A program made the translations under genes and the position numbers. Positions 1-8,420 of a DNA stretch of 64,000 nucleotides are shown in pieces (the stretch's first letter is position 1; each line of letters begins with the position of its first letter). The stretch comes from JBDRMV01 sp043825615 (GTDB lineage Bacteria > CG03): positions 55,781 to 119,780 of the forward strand of contig JBDRRS010000004.1 of assembly GCA_043825615.1 (NCBI GenBank), written 5' to 3'. The notes under the pieces were generated by a model. It was given only the letters and a program-made list of their open reading frames with translations, did no database searches and was not told the origin of the DNA.

Positions 1-275
1 GTAAAGTCAACGTGCCCTGGCGTGTCTATGATATTAATCTGGTGCTTTTCATTTTTCGGACAATCCCAGAAACAGGTGGTTACAGCCGACTGTATTGTAA
101 TGCCGCGGCTGCGCTCTTCGCTCATCCAGTCCATCGTTGTGGTGCCGTCGTGAACTTCCCCCATCTTCCATATCCTGCCGGTGTAATATAAAATCCTTTC
201 CGTCGTCGTGGTTTTACCGGCATCTATGTGCGCAATGATACCGATGTTCCGCAATTTTGAATTTTCTACATCCAT
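1..275 (-). CDS. fusA: Translation elongation factor G, N-terminal part (runs off the window)
   Basis: GTPase that drives ribosomal translocation. The visible 91 residues begin MDVENSKLRNIGIIAHIDAG and contain the P-loop (AHIDAGKT), the switch I region (RGITIQSAVTT) and the G3 motif DTPGH, all diagnostic of EF-G. The ATG at 275 is chosen because the other nearby ATG (271) meets a stop at once. A GGGAG lies rather far upstream. It follows rpsL and rpsG, the usual str operon order, but with a long 277-base gap. The 3' end lies outside the window. Confidence 0.96.
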   Translation of the reverse strand, partial: MDVENSKLRNIGIIAHIDAGKTTTTERILYYTGRIWKMGEVHDGTTTMDWMSEERSRGITIQSAVTTCFWDCPKNEKHQINIIDTPGHVDF

Positions 276-320
276 TATACTTTCTCTCCCGCCTATAATT
301 CCCGGCTATTCGACTCAATA

Positions 321-366
321 GGGGGGATTTCCCCCCTGATTGGGCTCCTCACGCGCTTATCAGCGC
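321..366. repeat. Two hairpins in the rpsG-fusA gap
   Basis: The 276-552 gap holds a near-perfect palindrome GGGGGGATTTCCCCCC (321-336) followed by GCGCTTATCAGCGC (353-366). In the direction of transcription the second comes first and both lie in the mRNA between rpsG and fusA. They could be a degenerate dispersed repeat or an RNA element affecting fusA translation. No function can be assigned from sequence alone. Confidence 0.5.
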
Positions 367-552
367 ATTCGTCGCTTGTCACCCCCCAAGCGGTATAAAG
401 ATTGTTGGTCAGTACGCACATACTTTTTAAACCTGTTACATAAACCTTAGGGAAAAACAGAAATCGGTCCGGGTTCTGTTATCGGTTATTCAGCTGAAAT
501 TTCATTTTCTTAGCCCTGCGCCTGATGTTTCTTAATCCCGGGAAGAGTCATA

Positions 553-1029
553 TTAGTATCTGTAATGCGCAAAGGCTTTGTTCGCCTCTGCCATTTTATG
601 AACGTTATCTTTCATCTTCGCAGCCGAACCTTCTCCCTTGCAGGCGTCGACAAATTCAGCCGCCAATCGTTTAAACATGGGAGCGCCATGCCTTTTCCTC
701 GCCCCTATCAGTATCCATCTTATCGCAAGTTCCATGCCCCTCTCTTCCGTAACTTGCTGGGGAATCTGGTACGTCGCTCCGCCGACGCGGCGGGATTTCA
801 CCTCAACGCTAGGTTTGATGTTGCCGACGGCTTTTTCTATAACCTCTTTCTGCGGTATTTTAAGCTGCGTTGATGCCTCGTCAAGAGAATTGTATATGAT
901 TTTCATCGCAGTATTCTTTTTACCCTGTTTCATTATGTTGTTTACAAACCTTGTTATAAGCAAACTGCCGAATTTAATATCCGGCTGCATTTTCCTCGCC
1001 GAGACAAGTTTAATTTTCTTTCTGCTCAT
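553..1029 (-). CDS. rpsG: 30S ribosomal protein S7
   Basis: Primary 16S rRNA-binding protein that organises the head of the small subunit. The 158-residue product has the S7 signatures: N-terminal KFGSLLITRFVNNIMKQGKK, central KPSVEVKSRRVGGATYQIP and a C-terminal KMAEANKAFAHYRY. Length is normal for bacterial S7. Its ATG overlaps the rpsL stop by 4 bases (ATGA), so the two genes are translationally coupled. Confidence 0.98.
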   Translation of the reverse strand: MSRKKIKLVSARKMQPDIKFGSLLITRFVNNIMKQGKKNTAMKIIYNSLDEASTQLKIPQKEVIEKAVGNIKPSVEVKSRRVGGATYQIPQQVTEERGMELAIRWILIGARKRHGAPMFKRLAAEFVDACKGEGSAAKMKDNVHKMAEANKAFAHYRY

Positions 1030-1403
1030 TTTTTCTTCTCGCTTTTTGTTCCGTACTTTGACCTGGATTTTTTTCTGCCCTCTATACCCGCGGAGTCAAG
1101 AACACCTCTTATCAAATGATACCGCACACCCGGCAGGTCCTTTATACGTCCGCCTCTTATCATCACAATGGAATGTTCCTGCAGGTTATGCCCGATCCCC
1201 GGAATATAAGCAGTCACCTCCATCCCGTTCGTAAGTTTTACTCTCGCAACTTTTCTGAGCGCCGAATTAGGTTTCTTCGGGGTCGTCGTATAAACCTTGG
1301 TGCACACGCCTCTTCTCTGCGGGCAATGCTGGAGAGCCCTGTTCTTTTTCCCCTTCAAAAACCTTCTGCGCTTTTTTCTAATCAGCTGATTTATCGTCGG
1401 CAT
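1026..1403 (-). CDS. rpsL: 30S ribosomal protein S12
   Basis: Decoding-centre protein of the small subunit. The product starts MPTINQLIRKKRR and has the conserved TTPKKPNSALRKVARV and PGIGHNLQEHS segments. The streptomycin-site lysines are present (TPKKPNS and the later PGVRYHLIRG region). The ATG at 1403 has an AAAGGAG six bases upstream; a TTG at 1406 is too close to it. The C-terminus is extended by a lysine/serine-rich tail. It is first gene of the str operon, behind a promoter at about 1470-1498. Confidence 0.98.
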   Translation of the reverse strand: MPTINQLIRKKRRRFLKGKKNRALQHCPQRRGVCTKVYTTTPKKPNSALRKVARVKLTNGMEVTAYIPGIGHNLQEHSIVMIRGGRIKDLPGVRYHLIRGVLDSAGIEGRKKSRSKYGTKSEKKK

Positions 1404-1420
1404 CAATCACTCCTTTCTTT

Positions 1421-1461
1421 TATGGAAGGGGACGGGGCTTTTCAAGACCTGTCCCCAACTA
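1421..1461. repeat. GGGGAC hairpin repeat (family 1) in the str operon leader
   Basis: Hairpin with arms GGGGAC (1428-1433) and GTCCCC (1451-1456) around a CTTTTCAAG core, ending in AACTA. Near-identical copies lie at about 10118-10157, 36829-36868 and 50471-50507. This copy sits between the predicted promoter and the Shine-Dalgarno of rpsL, so it would be part of the 5' untranslated region of the S12-S7-EF-G mRNA. Confidence 0.85.
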
Positions 1462-1469
1462 CACCCCTT

Positions 1470-1498
1470 TATTAAACATTTCCCGGAAAAAAAGTCAA
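1470..1498 (-). promoter_or_regulatory. Predicted sigma70 promoter of the str operon
   Basis: On the minus strand TTGACT (1493-1498) is separated by 17 bases from TTAATA (1470-1475). The -35 box overlaps the stop codon of the upstream GGDEF gene. Transcription would start near 1463, giving a roughly 60-base leader that contains the family 1 hairpin and the rpsL ribosome-binding site. Confidence 0.5.
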
Positions 1499-2313
1499 CC
1501 CCTGCTTCCCGATCTTTCTTTTTTTATCTCCAAAAGTTTTTTATCGGCTGCCGCCAAAAGCGCTTTAATATCCCCGCCGTCTTCCGGGACGGATGATACG
1601 CCGTAACTTATGGCAATGCCCTCTTTAAAGTTTTTAAGAGAGAATTTCTTTTTCTCTATGTCTTTCACAATTCTGCCCGCCAGGCCGAAAGCGTCTTTCT
1701 TCGTCAGGGCTTCAAAAACAACGAACTCGTCGCCGCCGAACCTGAAAATGTTATGCGTGAATTTCCTCATTGATTTCGCAATCTCATATAAAGCGGCGTC
1801 CCCCGCCAGATGACCGAGCAGATCGTTATACCTTTTGAAACGGTCAACATCAAAAAAAATAACGGAAAAGGGCAGATTTTTTTCCAACGCCGCGAGAAGT
1901 AATTCCGCGGATTTTTCAAACATGACATCCTTCCTGTAAACTCTCGTCAGTGAATCGTACGCAGCGCTTACGGAAATTTTTTTCATTTCATTTATATCAA
2001 CAAACGTAACTCTCTCCAGACGCGGATCAATGTTAAGAAAATAATCCAGAGCCGCCACCCTTATTCCTATATTTCTTCCCAGTTTTTCGCTCATCAGATA
2101 TTTATGTGTGAGAACCTTTCCCCACAAACGCTTTGATTCAGGTTCCCGCAATGTAAGCCCTGTCAAATAATTAATTATGTGCGAATAAAACTTTTCTTCT
2201 TTTGCGATTTCGTAAATTTCCGGGCCGAGAAGTTTTTTGTCGCTGGCGTTGCCGTCATCGGCGAGAATCTCAATCGCCTCTTCTTCAAAACCTTCTATTT
2301 TATTTTCATCCAT
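1495..2313 (-). CDS. GGDEF-domain protein, probable diguanylate cyclase
   Basis: The C-terminal half (about residues 115-268) is a GGDEF domain: DSLTRVYRK entry motif, FFDVDRFKRYNDLLGHLAGD metal and substrate region, intact FGGDEF active site and the late YGVSSVPEDG motif. All catalytic features look intact, so it should make cyclic di-GMP. There is no RxxD product-inhibition site five residues before GGDEF. The first 110 residues have no membrane segment or recognisable sensor; they contain a conserved-looking helix block around HIINYLTGLTLREPESKRLW. It is cytoplasmic and divergent from the next gene. No clear Shine-Dalgarno precedes the ATG. Confidence 0.9.
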   Translation of the reverse strand: MDENKIEGFEEEAIEILADDGNASDKKLLGPEIYEIAKEEKFYSHIINYLTGLTLREPESKRLWGKVLTHKYLMSEKLGRNIGIRVAALDYFLNIDPRLERVTFVDINEMKKISVSAAYDSLTRVYRKDVMFEKSAELLLAALEKNLPFSVIFFDVDRFKRYNDLLGHLAGDAALYEIAKSMRKFTHNIFRFGGDEFVVFEALTKKDAFGLAGRIVKDIEKKKFSLKNFKEGIAISYGVSSVPEDGGDIKALLAAADKKLLEIKKERSGSRG

Positions 2314-2332
2314 TTTAAAATATCAACCTTCG

Positions 2333-2363
2333 CTTGCTGCTTTTTCGCAAAATATAGTATAAT
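2333..2363 (+). promoter_or_regulatory. Predicted promoter giving a leaderless mRNA
   Basis: TATAAT (2358-2363) lies 7 bases before the ATG at 2371, with a weak TTGCTG (2333-2338) 19 bases upstream. No Shine-Dalgarno is present between them. Initiation at the usual distance would place the first transcribed base at or next to the start codon. Confidence 0.4.
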
Positions 2364-2370
2364 TACGCAA

Positions 2371-3297
2371 ATGAATCAATACAGAAAAATCACCGCTTCG
2401 GTAATTTTGCTGTTATTCCCCGTTTTGCTGTCTGCGGCCGGAGAAAAAAACAAACCCCGTAACTCCGAGGAGTTACAGGATAAAAGGCATTTACTCAAAG
2501 TAACTTTTATCGATGTCGGGCAGGGCGACTGTCAATTCATCCAGACACCTGAGGGAAAAACAATCCTGATTGACGCAGGGGAAGGCGCAACGCAATGGAG
2601 CAATTATGACGCCGGTAAAGAAGCCGTCGTGCCGTTCCTCGAAAGTTTGAATATAGAAAAAATCGACTATGTCGTAATATCGCACGCGCACAACGATCAC
2701 ATAGGAGGGCTTAGATCTGTACTTAACCGCTTCAAGGTCGAGAATTTTGTTGACCCCGGCTTACAGTATCCATCGTGGGTTTACGAAGGTCTCCTCGAAC
2801 TGGTTGACCAAAAAAATATTAAATACATAGAGGCAAAAGCGGGAGACGAATTCAAATGGGATAAATACTGCAAATTCAAGGTTCTCAACCCCCCGAGCAG
2901 ATTTTTCAGGGGCGGGAGCGAGGCGAATGAAAATTCCTTAATGCTGAAACTGACATATAACGACATATCTTTCCTGTTCACCGGAGACGTTGAAAGAGTA
3001 GCCGAAAAAACCGTCGTGAGAAATTTCAGGGACGACCTGCTCTGCACTGTTCTTAAAGTCGCCCATCACGGCTCCGCGACTTCGACCTCGGATATCTTTC
3101 TCGACTGGGCGCAGCCGCTCGTCGCGGTTATCCCCGTCGGGAGCGAAAACAGATGGGGGCATCCCAGAAGAGAAGTTCTGAAACGTCTTGAGGACTACGG
3201 CTGCAAAATTTACAGGACCGACAAAGACGGCACCGTTCAAATCGAAACCGACGGAAAAAAGTACAGAATAAAATTTCTCGATTCCGGCGAAAAATGA
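2371..3297 (+). CDS. Exported ComEC/Rec2-type metallo-beta-lactamase-fold hydrolase
   Basis: 308 residues. An N-terminal signal peptide (about residues 1-23, hydrophobic ITASVILLLFPVLLSA) is followed by a complete metallo-beta-lactamase domain. It begins KVTFIDVGQGDCQFIQTPEG, carries the metal motif SHAHNDH (H105, H107, D109, H110), and has the later FTGD and VAHHGSATSTSD motifs. This is the stand-alone form of the ComEC C-terminal nuclease-like domain, without the competence membrane channel. The substrate is unknown; a phosphodiesterase acting outside the cytoplasmic membrane is plausible. An in-frame extension to 2179 exists but ATG 2371 gives a proper signal peptide. Confidence 0.85.
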   Translation: MNQYRKITASVILLLFPVLLSAAGEKNKPRNSEELQDKRHLLKVTFIDVGQGDCQFIQTPEGKTILIDAGEGATQWSNYDAGKEAVVPFLESLNIEKIDYVVISHAHNDHIGGLRSVLNRFKVENFVDPGLQYPSWVYEGLLELVDQKNIKYIEAKAGDEFKWDKYCKFKVLNPPSRFFRGGSEANENSLMLKLTYNDISFLFTGDVERVAEKTVVRNFRDDLLCTVLKVAHHGSATSTSDIFLDWAQPLVAVIPVGSENRWGHPRREVLKRLEDYGCKIYRTDKDGTVQIETDGKKYRIKFLDSGEK

Positions 3298-3325
3298 AGA
3301 AACGCTGTTTATGAGGATATAACCA

Positions 3326-4696
3326 ATGGCGGAAAACACAAACAGCATTCTTTTGAAAAATATTTCCCGCTGCGTCTGTATGGACGAGGAAAGAACCGAA
3401 CTTGCCAACTGCGACATTCTGATAAAAGGAAACAAAATTTCAAAGGTCGCGAAGAACATTTCCGAAAAAGCGGAAACGACAATTTCAGGAAAAAACAAAA
3501 TCGCGCTGCCGGGCTTCATTAACACGCACCACCACTTTTACCAGTCGATGACCCGCGTTCTTCCTGCGGTTTCCGATGCAAAACTCTTTGACTGGCTCAC
3601 TTATCTTTACAAAGTATGGGAACACCTCACTCCGGAATGGATAGAGGTGGCGACAAAAATCGCGGCCGGCGAACTCCTTCTTTCCGGCTGCACGACATCG
3701 CTCGACCATTATTATGTTTTCCCCGCAAACACAAAGAATCTTATTGATATTGAAATCGACACCGCTGCAAAAATGGGCATAAGATTTCACCCGACGAGAG
3801 GAGCGATGTCTCTCGGACAATCAAACGGGGGGCTGCCGCCCGACAGCGTGGTCCAAGAGGAAGAGGAAATCCTCAAAGACACGGAACGGCTGATAAAGAA
3901 ATATCACGACGCGGATGATTTTTCAATGGTCAGAATCGTAAACGCTCCCTGCTCGCCTTTCTCAGTTACGAAAGAACTTTTAAAGGAAAGCATAGCATTC
4001 GCAAGAAAAGAAAAAATTCTCTCACACACGCACCTCGCCGAAACGCTTGACGAAGAACAGTTCTGCCTCGTGAAATTCGGCAAAACCCCCGCAAGGTATA
4101 TGGAAGAAGTCGGCTGGCTCGGAAGCGACGTCCTTTTCGCCCACTGCGTCCACCTGAGCAAGGAAGACATAAAACTTTTAGGGGACACGGAATCATGCGT
4201 TTCACACTGCCCGTCTTCAAACCTGCGGCTCGGAAGCGGAATTGCGCCGGTAAAAAAACTTATCGCCGCAGGAGCAGCGGTTTCAATAGGCGTTGACGGT
4301 TCCGCTTCAAACGATTCCTCAAACATGCTTCTTGAAACAAGGAACGCAATGCTCGTGGCAAGGGTAAAAACCGGAGCCGACTCAATGCCGGCGAGAGACG
4401 CTCTTTACCTGGCGACGGGAGGAGGGGCGAAAGCGCTGGGGAGAAACGATATCGGTTCTATTGCCGAAGGGAAAGCCGCCGACCTCGCTCTTTTTGACTA
4501 CAGCGACATCTCCTACGCCGGATGCGGCGACCCTGTCGCGGCGCTCCTTTTCTGCGGAAGGAATTTCACGGCGGCGGATGTGCTCTGCAACGGCAAAGTC
4601 ATCGTAAAAAACGGGAAACTGCTGTCCTTTGATGAAAAAGAAATCTATGGTTCTGCCAGAAAAATTTTTGAAAGAGATATTGCCCCGCACCTCTGA
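3326..4696 (+). CDS. 8-oxoguanine deaminase-like amidohydrolase
   Basis: 456 residues of the metal-dependent amidohydrolase superfamily (COG0402). The metal motif is GFINTHHHFYQ (H68 and H70), followed by FSVT, the HTHLAETLDE segment, FAHCVHL and the Asp motif GVDGSASND. The combination of HHHFYQSMTR, GLPPDSVVQEEEE and HTHLAETLDE is typical of the 8-oxoguanine/guanine deaminase branch, which converts 8-oxoguanine to urate or guanine to xanthine. Other members of the branch act on triazines, so exact substrate is inferred. The start has GAGGA upstream. Two molybdenum hydroxylases 15-25 kb away could use such a product. Confidence 0.82.
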   Translation: MAENTNSILLKNISRCVCMDEERTELANCDILIKGNKISKVAKNISEKAETTISGKNKIALPGFINTHHHFYQSMTRVLPAVSDAKLFDWLTYLYKVWEHLTPEWIEVATKIAAGELLLSGCTTSLDHYYVFPANTKNLIDIEIDTAAKMGIRFHPTRGAMSLGQSNGGLPPDSVVQEEEEILKDTERLIKKYHDADDFSMVRIVNAPCSPFSVTKELLKESIAFARKEKILSHTHLAETLDEEQFCLVKFGKTPARYMEEVGWLGSDVLFAHCVHLSKEDIKLLGDTESCVSHCPSSNLRLGSGIAPVKKLIAAGAAVSIGVDGSASNDSSNMLLETRNAMLVARVKTGADSMPARDALYLATGGGAKALGRNDIGSIAEGKAADLALFDYSDISYAGCGDPVAALLFCGRNFTAADVLCNGKVIVKNGKLLSFDEKEIYGSARKIFERDIAPHL

Positions 4697-5174
4697 AAAA
4701 AAGACAGCCGTCATTACCGCAAGTCCCAGAAAAGCGGGAAGGTGTTTCATTCTTGCGAAAGAATTAAAAAAACACATTCCGAAAAGTTTCATAATCAAAA
4801 TAGCCGACTACAAAATTTATCCCTGCAAAAGTTGTCTGAAATGCTCCGGAGGTCAGTGTTCAATAAAAGACGGCTTTCGTGACTTTATAAAAAAAATCTG
4901 CCGGGCGGAAACGCTGATTCTGATAAGCCCCGTTTATTTCTCGTCGATTCCCGCTCAGCTGAAAGCCGTCATTGACAGGAGCCAGTTTTTCTGGAAAAAT
5001 CGGATGAAACCCGCAAAAGGGAGCTTCGGACGGCTTGTTCTTATAGGAGATGAAAAAAAGAATTACCTGCGGTGCTGCTCGATTCCCGTCAGGGCTTTCT
5101 TCAACACCATGGGGATTAAATATGGCGGCGGTTTTTATTTAAGGAGTTGTGAAATTGACAAAAAAATACTCTGA
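4647..5174 (+). CDS. NADPH-dependent FMN reductase-like flavodoxin-fold protein
   Basis: Short flavodoxin-fold protein with the phosphate-binding start KKTAVITASPRKAGRC, the PCKSCLKCSGGQCSIKDG cysteine-rich segment seen in iron-sulfur flavoproteins and the ISPVYFSSIPAQLKAVIDRSQ motif. It should bind FMN and reduce a small substrate or partner. The gene overlaps the end of the deaminase gene. The start is uncertain: ATG 4632 and 4647 and TTG 4680 are in frame, and the TTG gives the most family-like N-terminus. It overlaps queF at its 3' end. Confidence 0.72.
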   Translation: MVLPEKFLKEILPRTSEKKTAVITASPRKAGRCFILAKELKKHIPKSFIIKIADYKIYPCKSCLKCSGGQCSIKDGFRDFIKKICRAETLILISPVYFSSIPAQLKAVIDRSQFFWKNRMKPAKGSFGRLVLIGDEKKNYLRCCSIPVRAFFNTMGIKYGGGFYLRSCEIDKKIL

Positions 5175-5538
5175 TTGTTCGGGTGCCGGGCTTGCTATAA
5201 AACTTCCGGAAATAGCCGTCTGGAAAAATCAATTCAAAAAATACACGACGACAATCGTCTACCCCGAATTCAACACCGTCTGCCCGCTGACCGGCCTGCC
5301 CGACATCGGAACAATCACGATAACCTACGTGCCCGGTAAATTCTGCATTGAAATGAAATCGCTGAAACTCTATCTTATCGCTTTCAGGAATATAGGAATT
5401 TTTCAGGAAAACGCAGTGAACAGAATATTAAACGACATCGTAAAACACGTCAAACCCGAATGGGTTGAGGTTGACGGCTCGTTCAGCCCGCGGGGCGGAA
5501 TGTCCTCCCTGATAAAAGCCCGCTACCCGAAAAAATAG
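5155..5538 (+). CDS. queF: NADPH-dependent 7-cyano-7-deazaguanine reductase (preQ0 reductase)
   Basis: Type I QueF that reduces preQ0 to preQ1 for queuosine in tRNA. It has the catalytic cysteine segment NTVCPLTGLPDIGTITI and the family motif EMKSLKLYL followed by FRNIGIFQENAVNRI. An AAGGAG at 5141-5146 is only 2 bases from a GTG at 5149 but 8 bases from the TTG at 5155, so TTG 5155 is chosen. It overlaps the flavoprotein gene by 20 bases. No other queuosine genes are visible in the window, although a PP-loop ATPase lies at 34998-35681. Confidence 0.93.
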   Translation: MTKKYSDCSGAGLAIKLPEIAVWKNQFKKYTTTIVYPEFNTVCPLTGLPDIGTITITYVPGKFCIEMKSLKLYLIAFRNIGIFQENAVNRILNDIVKHVKPEWVEVDGSFSPRGGMSSLIKARYPKK

Positions 5539-5546
5539 TTTTTTAT

Positions 5547-8420
5547 TTACTCCGTAATCTGCTTTATTCCGGTTACGCGCCAGATATTTTGTCCTTCATT
5601 TATAAAATCCGAGAAGAGGCGCGCGAGTTCAAGGAAATCAGAGTCCCTTTTCCGGAAATACCTCGGGATACGCCTGTTCCTCGTAGGAGTGGCAATTGAT
5701 ATCATCCTGTGCCCCCCGTCTTCGTCCCAGCCGATGACTCGCGCCATTCCCGGCAGGTCGAGACGTTTTTCAGGGTCGTTAAAATTATAAAGAATCATGC
5801 TGTTGAGACCCCCCGGAAGCAGAAATATGTAATCCGGGCTACATTCCCTTCCGATGTATTCAATGACCTGCGTTGTCCCCGGTTTCCTTTCAAACGCACC
5901 GCGTGCGGCCCGCGGCGATTTCGCGAGAATAACTCTTATCTCTTCGCCGGTCTCCCCCTTTTTAAAAATGTATTCAATCAGATTACGCTTTATTTTCGAA
6001 AGAACTCTCCCGTATGTTTCGCCGTATTTTTTCCCCGGTACGGGCTTTACGCTCAAAAGTTCAATTTTTCCTCCGGCGTAATCTTCTATTTTCCCGCCTA
6101 TGTAATAAAGAAACTCAATAAAATTTCTTTCGGTTACCTTCAGAAGCCGTTTCTGCGGAAAAGCGGGGTTCGAAGCCGGCTGGCAGGTCGCCGCTCCGCT
6201 GTGACCGCCGTCGGCGGGGGTGCCGATGTTCTGCATCAGCTCGCTGAGGTCAAGCGTTGTTTCCCTGTCGTTCGGTTTTCTTGTCGTTAAAATTCCGGAA
6301 CCGTAACAGTAAAAAAAATAGTCGGCGTAATATTTCCTGTCTCGGAGCAGATAATTCAGAGCGGAAGCAACGTTTATCTTCGTCTCGCCTTTCTTCGGAT
6401 TCGTGAAGGGGGGAAGAACCGCCGCTATCCGGAGGCGGTTGGCGGGATTTCTGCAATAAAGATTTCTGAAGAAAATTTCCCTTTCCTCCGGTTCTTTCGG
6501 CAATAAAAAATTTTTCCTGATTTTATCAATGAAAAGAAGATGCCTGTCGTACATCCCGTCTGCCGGCTTCCTCATAAAATCAATGTAAGTCATATTCGTT
6601 TCGGTCCTCGGCAGAACTTTCGCAAGACCGGCTTCGTAGTCCTTTACCTTCTTATCCCACCCTGTCGTCCGCATTATGTCTTTCAGTTCGGCGCGGTTCT
6701 TTATTTCCGAAAGTCTTTTGACCATTTCAATTTTACCGAATGAAGAGCCGATAAGTTTTGAAAGTTCTATGCCGAGCGGGATGTAACCGAGATGCAGGTC
6801 CTGAACATGAGCCATGTTCCTTAAATACCTGAGCCCCTCGTTGTCCCATGACTTACCCTGAAGACATTTCTCGTATATCAGGTCCGCGCCGCATTTCTTT
6901 TCCCCGTTTTTCTCGGGTATCCCGCGAGGTTTCGCATGAACCTGAACGCTGCCTATAACGCCTTCATTCTGAAGTTTCTTTAACAAATTGTAAGTATCTT
7001 CCGTGTAAGGATGGTGGTCGTCTATGGAAACCACGTTGACGTCATTTTCTTTTAAAACCCTGAACATTTTTACAAGAAGTTGATTAACCACCGCCTGTGC
7101 CATGGTCGGGTCGGGGGTTATTTTAATATCTTCTGTGTCTTCATCTTTTCCAATGTCAGGCACGAGCAGAACCCGCAAACCGTCATAAGTCATACCGAAC
7201 CGGAAATTCTCATCCGGCGTTGAAGGTTTATACAGAATTCCCGCGGCACCCGAAGCATCGGTTTTAACGACCGCCTCCCCCGCTCCGATCTCATTGCCTT
7301 TTAAATCAAAAATTCTGCCTCCGCCTCTAAGCCGCTTAAAAACAATTTCAATTTCCGGAACAGCTCTTCCCGTCGCCTCCATTGTAAGCATCGCAGTTAT
7401 CCTGAAACCGCCGGCGCAGTTCTTTTCCGGTCTGTAATTTAGGGGGGCGTCCGCAATTGAGATTAAATCCCCGATGATGTTTAATGCCTCTTTCGCGCTG
7501 ACGGCGTTTTCCAGGCCTGATAGTTCCTCTCGTATTTTCAGAAAAACATTTTTTAGTTTATTTGCGAGAACGCACAGGGCTTCCGAAAGGCGCTTGCGGT
7601 GCCAATCGTCAAAAGGAAGTTCCCTCAGTTCTTCAAAACCCCTCGCAATATATGCGGCCGTTTCCACCGCCGCAATCATGAACTCGTCCGTATAACCGAC
7701 TCTTCCTCTTGTTACCATATCCCTCGCATGCGCGGCGTCAAAAGCAAGAATATCCTCTTTCTTCTCCGCAATTTCCGACATATCGTATTTGATGTTATTC
7801 CCCATCAGCGATAAAATCTCCTTTTTCGCGCTGTAGAATTCTTCCCCGGAAATGCACCGCAAAACGCCCGAAAGCGCCTCATTTAATTTCCGCTCCTTTG
7901 CGGAAAGCGAAATTTCCGTTAAAATTCTCGTCAGGTTCAGAATCCCGTGAGCAATCTTTAGCGCAGGGACTTCCTGGTGTTCGGTAATCCTGGCCGACTG
8001 GCTAAAAAACCCGTTAAAAAATTTTTTATAAACACCGGTGAGCGAAGGAGCGTTTGAAACAATCCACGTTCTGAAATCGCCGAGGGCGGCGGTAAATTTG
8101 TTTATAATATCCACAGCCGCTTCGTCTTTTATTTCCGTCAGCTTGAGACGCGGGGCAATGGCATCGACGGGAAAATCGGGGATATAAACGTCACAGCCCC
8201 TGTGAGCGGTCAGGTGATAAAGACCTGCCGAATAATTCAAAAAATCAAAATCATAGTCGCCGCCCGGGACAGGTTCTCTCTTGAGTTCTTCCCTGAGAAA
8301 ATTCCGCGCCCATACGGAATAAAAAACATTAGCGCCGATCGTGTCCAGGTCGCCGCCCGACTCTCTGCCTACCCCGTCTTTAACGCCCTCGCCGTGAATT
8401 ATGAATATTTTTTTTCTCAT
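5547..8420 (-). CDS. Large protein of unknown family (957 residues) with DDHH and HGEG motifs
   Basis: I do not recognise a family for the whole chain. It opens with an alpha/beta-like strand and KKIFIIHGEGVKDG (residues 3-16), then a long, probably helical region (about 95-325). A beta-rich stretch at 338-412 ends TDASGAAGILYKP, resembling bacterial Ig-like repeats. After that comes NVVSIDDHHPYTEDTYNLL (D467, D468, H469, H470), which resembles the DHH phosphoesterase motif, and further histidines at 538 and 543. The last 100 residues contain LLPGGLNSM and GWDEDGGHR. There is no signal peptide or membrane helix. Its start overlaps the stop of the upstream glycosyltransferase gene by 4 bases, so the two are co-expressed. 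Confidence 0.8.
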   Translation of the reverse strand: MRKKIFIIHGEGVKDGVGRESGGDLDTIGANVFYSVWARNFLREELKREPVPGGDYDFDFLNYSAGLYHLTAHRGCDVYIPDFPVDAIAPRLKLTEIKDEAAVDIINKFTAALGDFRTWIVSNAPSLTGVYKKFFNGFFSQSARITEHQEVPALKIAHGILNLTRILTEISLSAKERKLNEALSGVLRCISGEEFYSAKKEILSLMGNNIKYDMSEIAEKKEDILAFDAAHARDMVTRGRVGYTDEFMIAAVETAAYIARGFEELRELPFDDWHRKRLSEALCVLANKLKNVFLKIREELSGLENAVSAKEALNIIGDLISIADAPLNYRPEKNCAGGFRITAMLTMEATGRAVPEIEIVFKRLRGGGRIFDLKGNEIGAGEAVVKTDASGAAGILYKPSTPDENFRFGMTYDGLRVLLVPDIGKDEDTEDIKITPDPTMAQAVVNQLLVKMFRVLKENDVNVVSIDDHHPYTEDTYNLLKKLQNEGVIGSVQVHAKPRGIPEKNGEKKCGADLIYEKCLQGKSWDNEGLRYLRNMAHVQDLHLGYIPLGIELSKLIGSSFGKIEMVKRLSEIKNRAELKDIMRTTGWDKKVKDYEAGLAKVLPRTETNMTYIDFMRKPADGMYDRHLLFIDKIRKNFLLPKEPEEREIFFRNLYCRNPANRLRIAAVLPPFTNPKKGETKINVASALNYLLRDRKYYADYFFYCYGSGILTTRKPNDRETTLDLSELMQNIGTPADGGHSGAATCQPASNPAFPQKRLLKVTERNFIEFLYYIGGKIEDYAGGKIELLSVKPVPGKKYGETYGRVLSKIKRNLIEYIFKKGETGEEIRVILAKSPRAARGAFERKPGTTQVIEYIGRECSPDYIFLLPGGLNSMILYNFNDPEKRLDLPGMARVIGWDEDGGHRMISIATPTRNRRIPRYFRKRDSDFLELARLFSDFINEGQNIWRVTGIKQITE

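Noticed and set aside
638..1475. Long plus-strand frames opposite rpsG and rpsL
   Set aside because: They are antisense to certain ribosomal protein genes and have no features of their own.
5709..6290. 193-codon plus-strand frame opposite the 957-residue gene
   Set aside because: Antisense shadow; the minus-strand frame is continuous over 2.9 kb and coupled to the glycosyltransferase gene.
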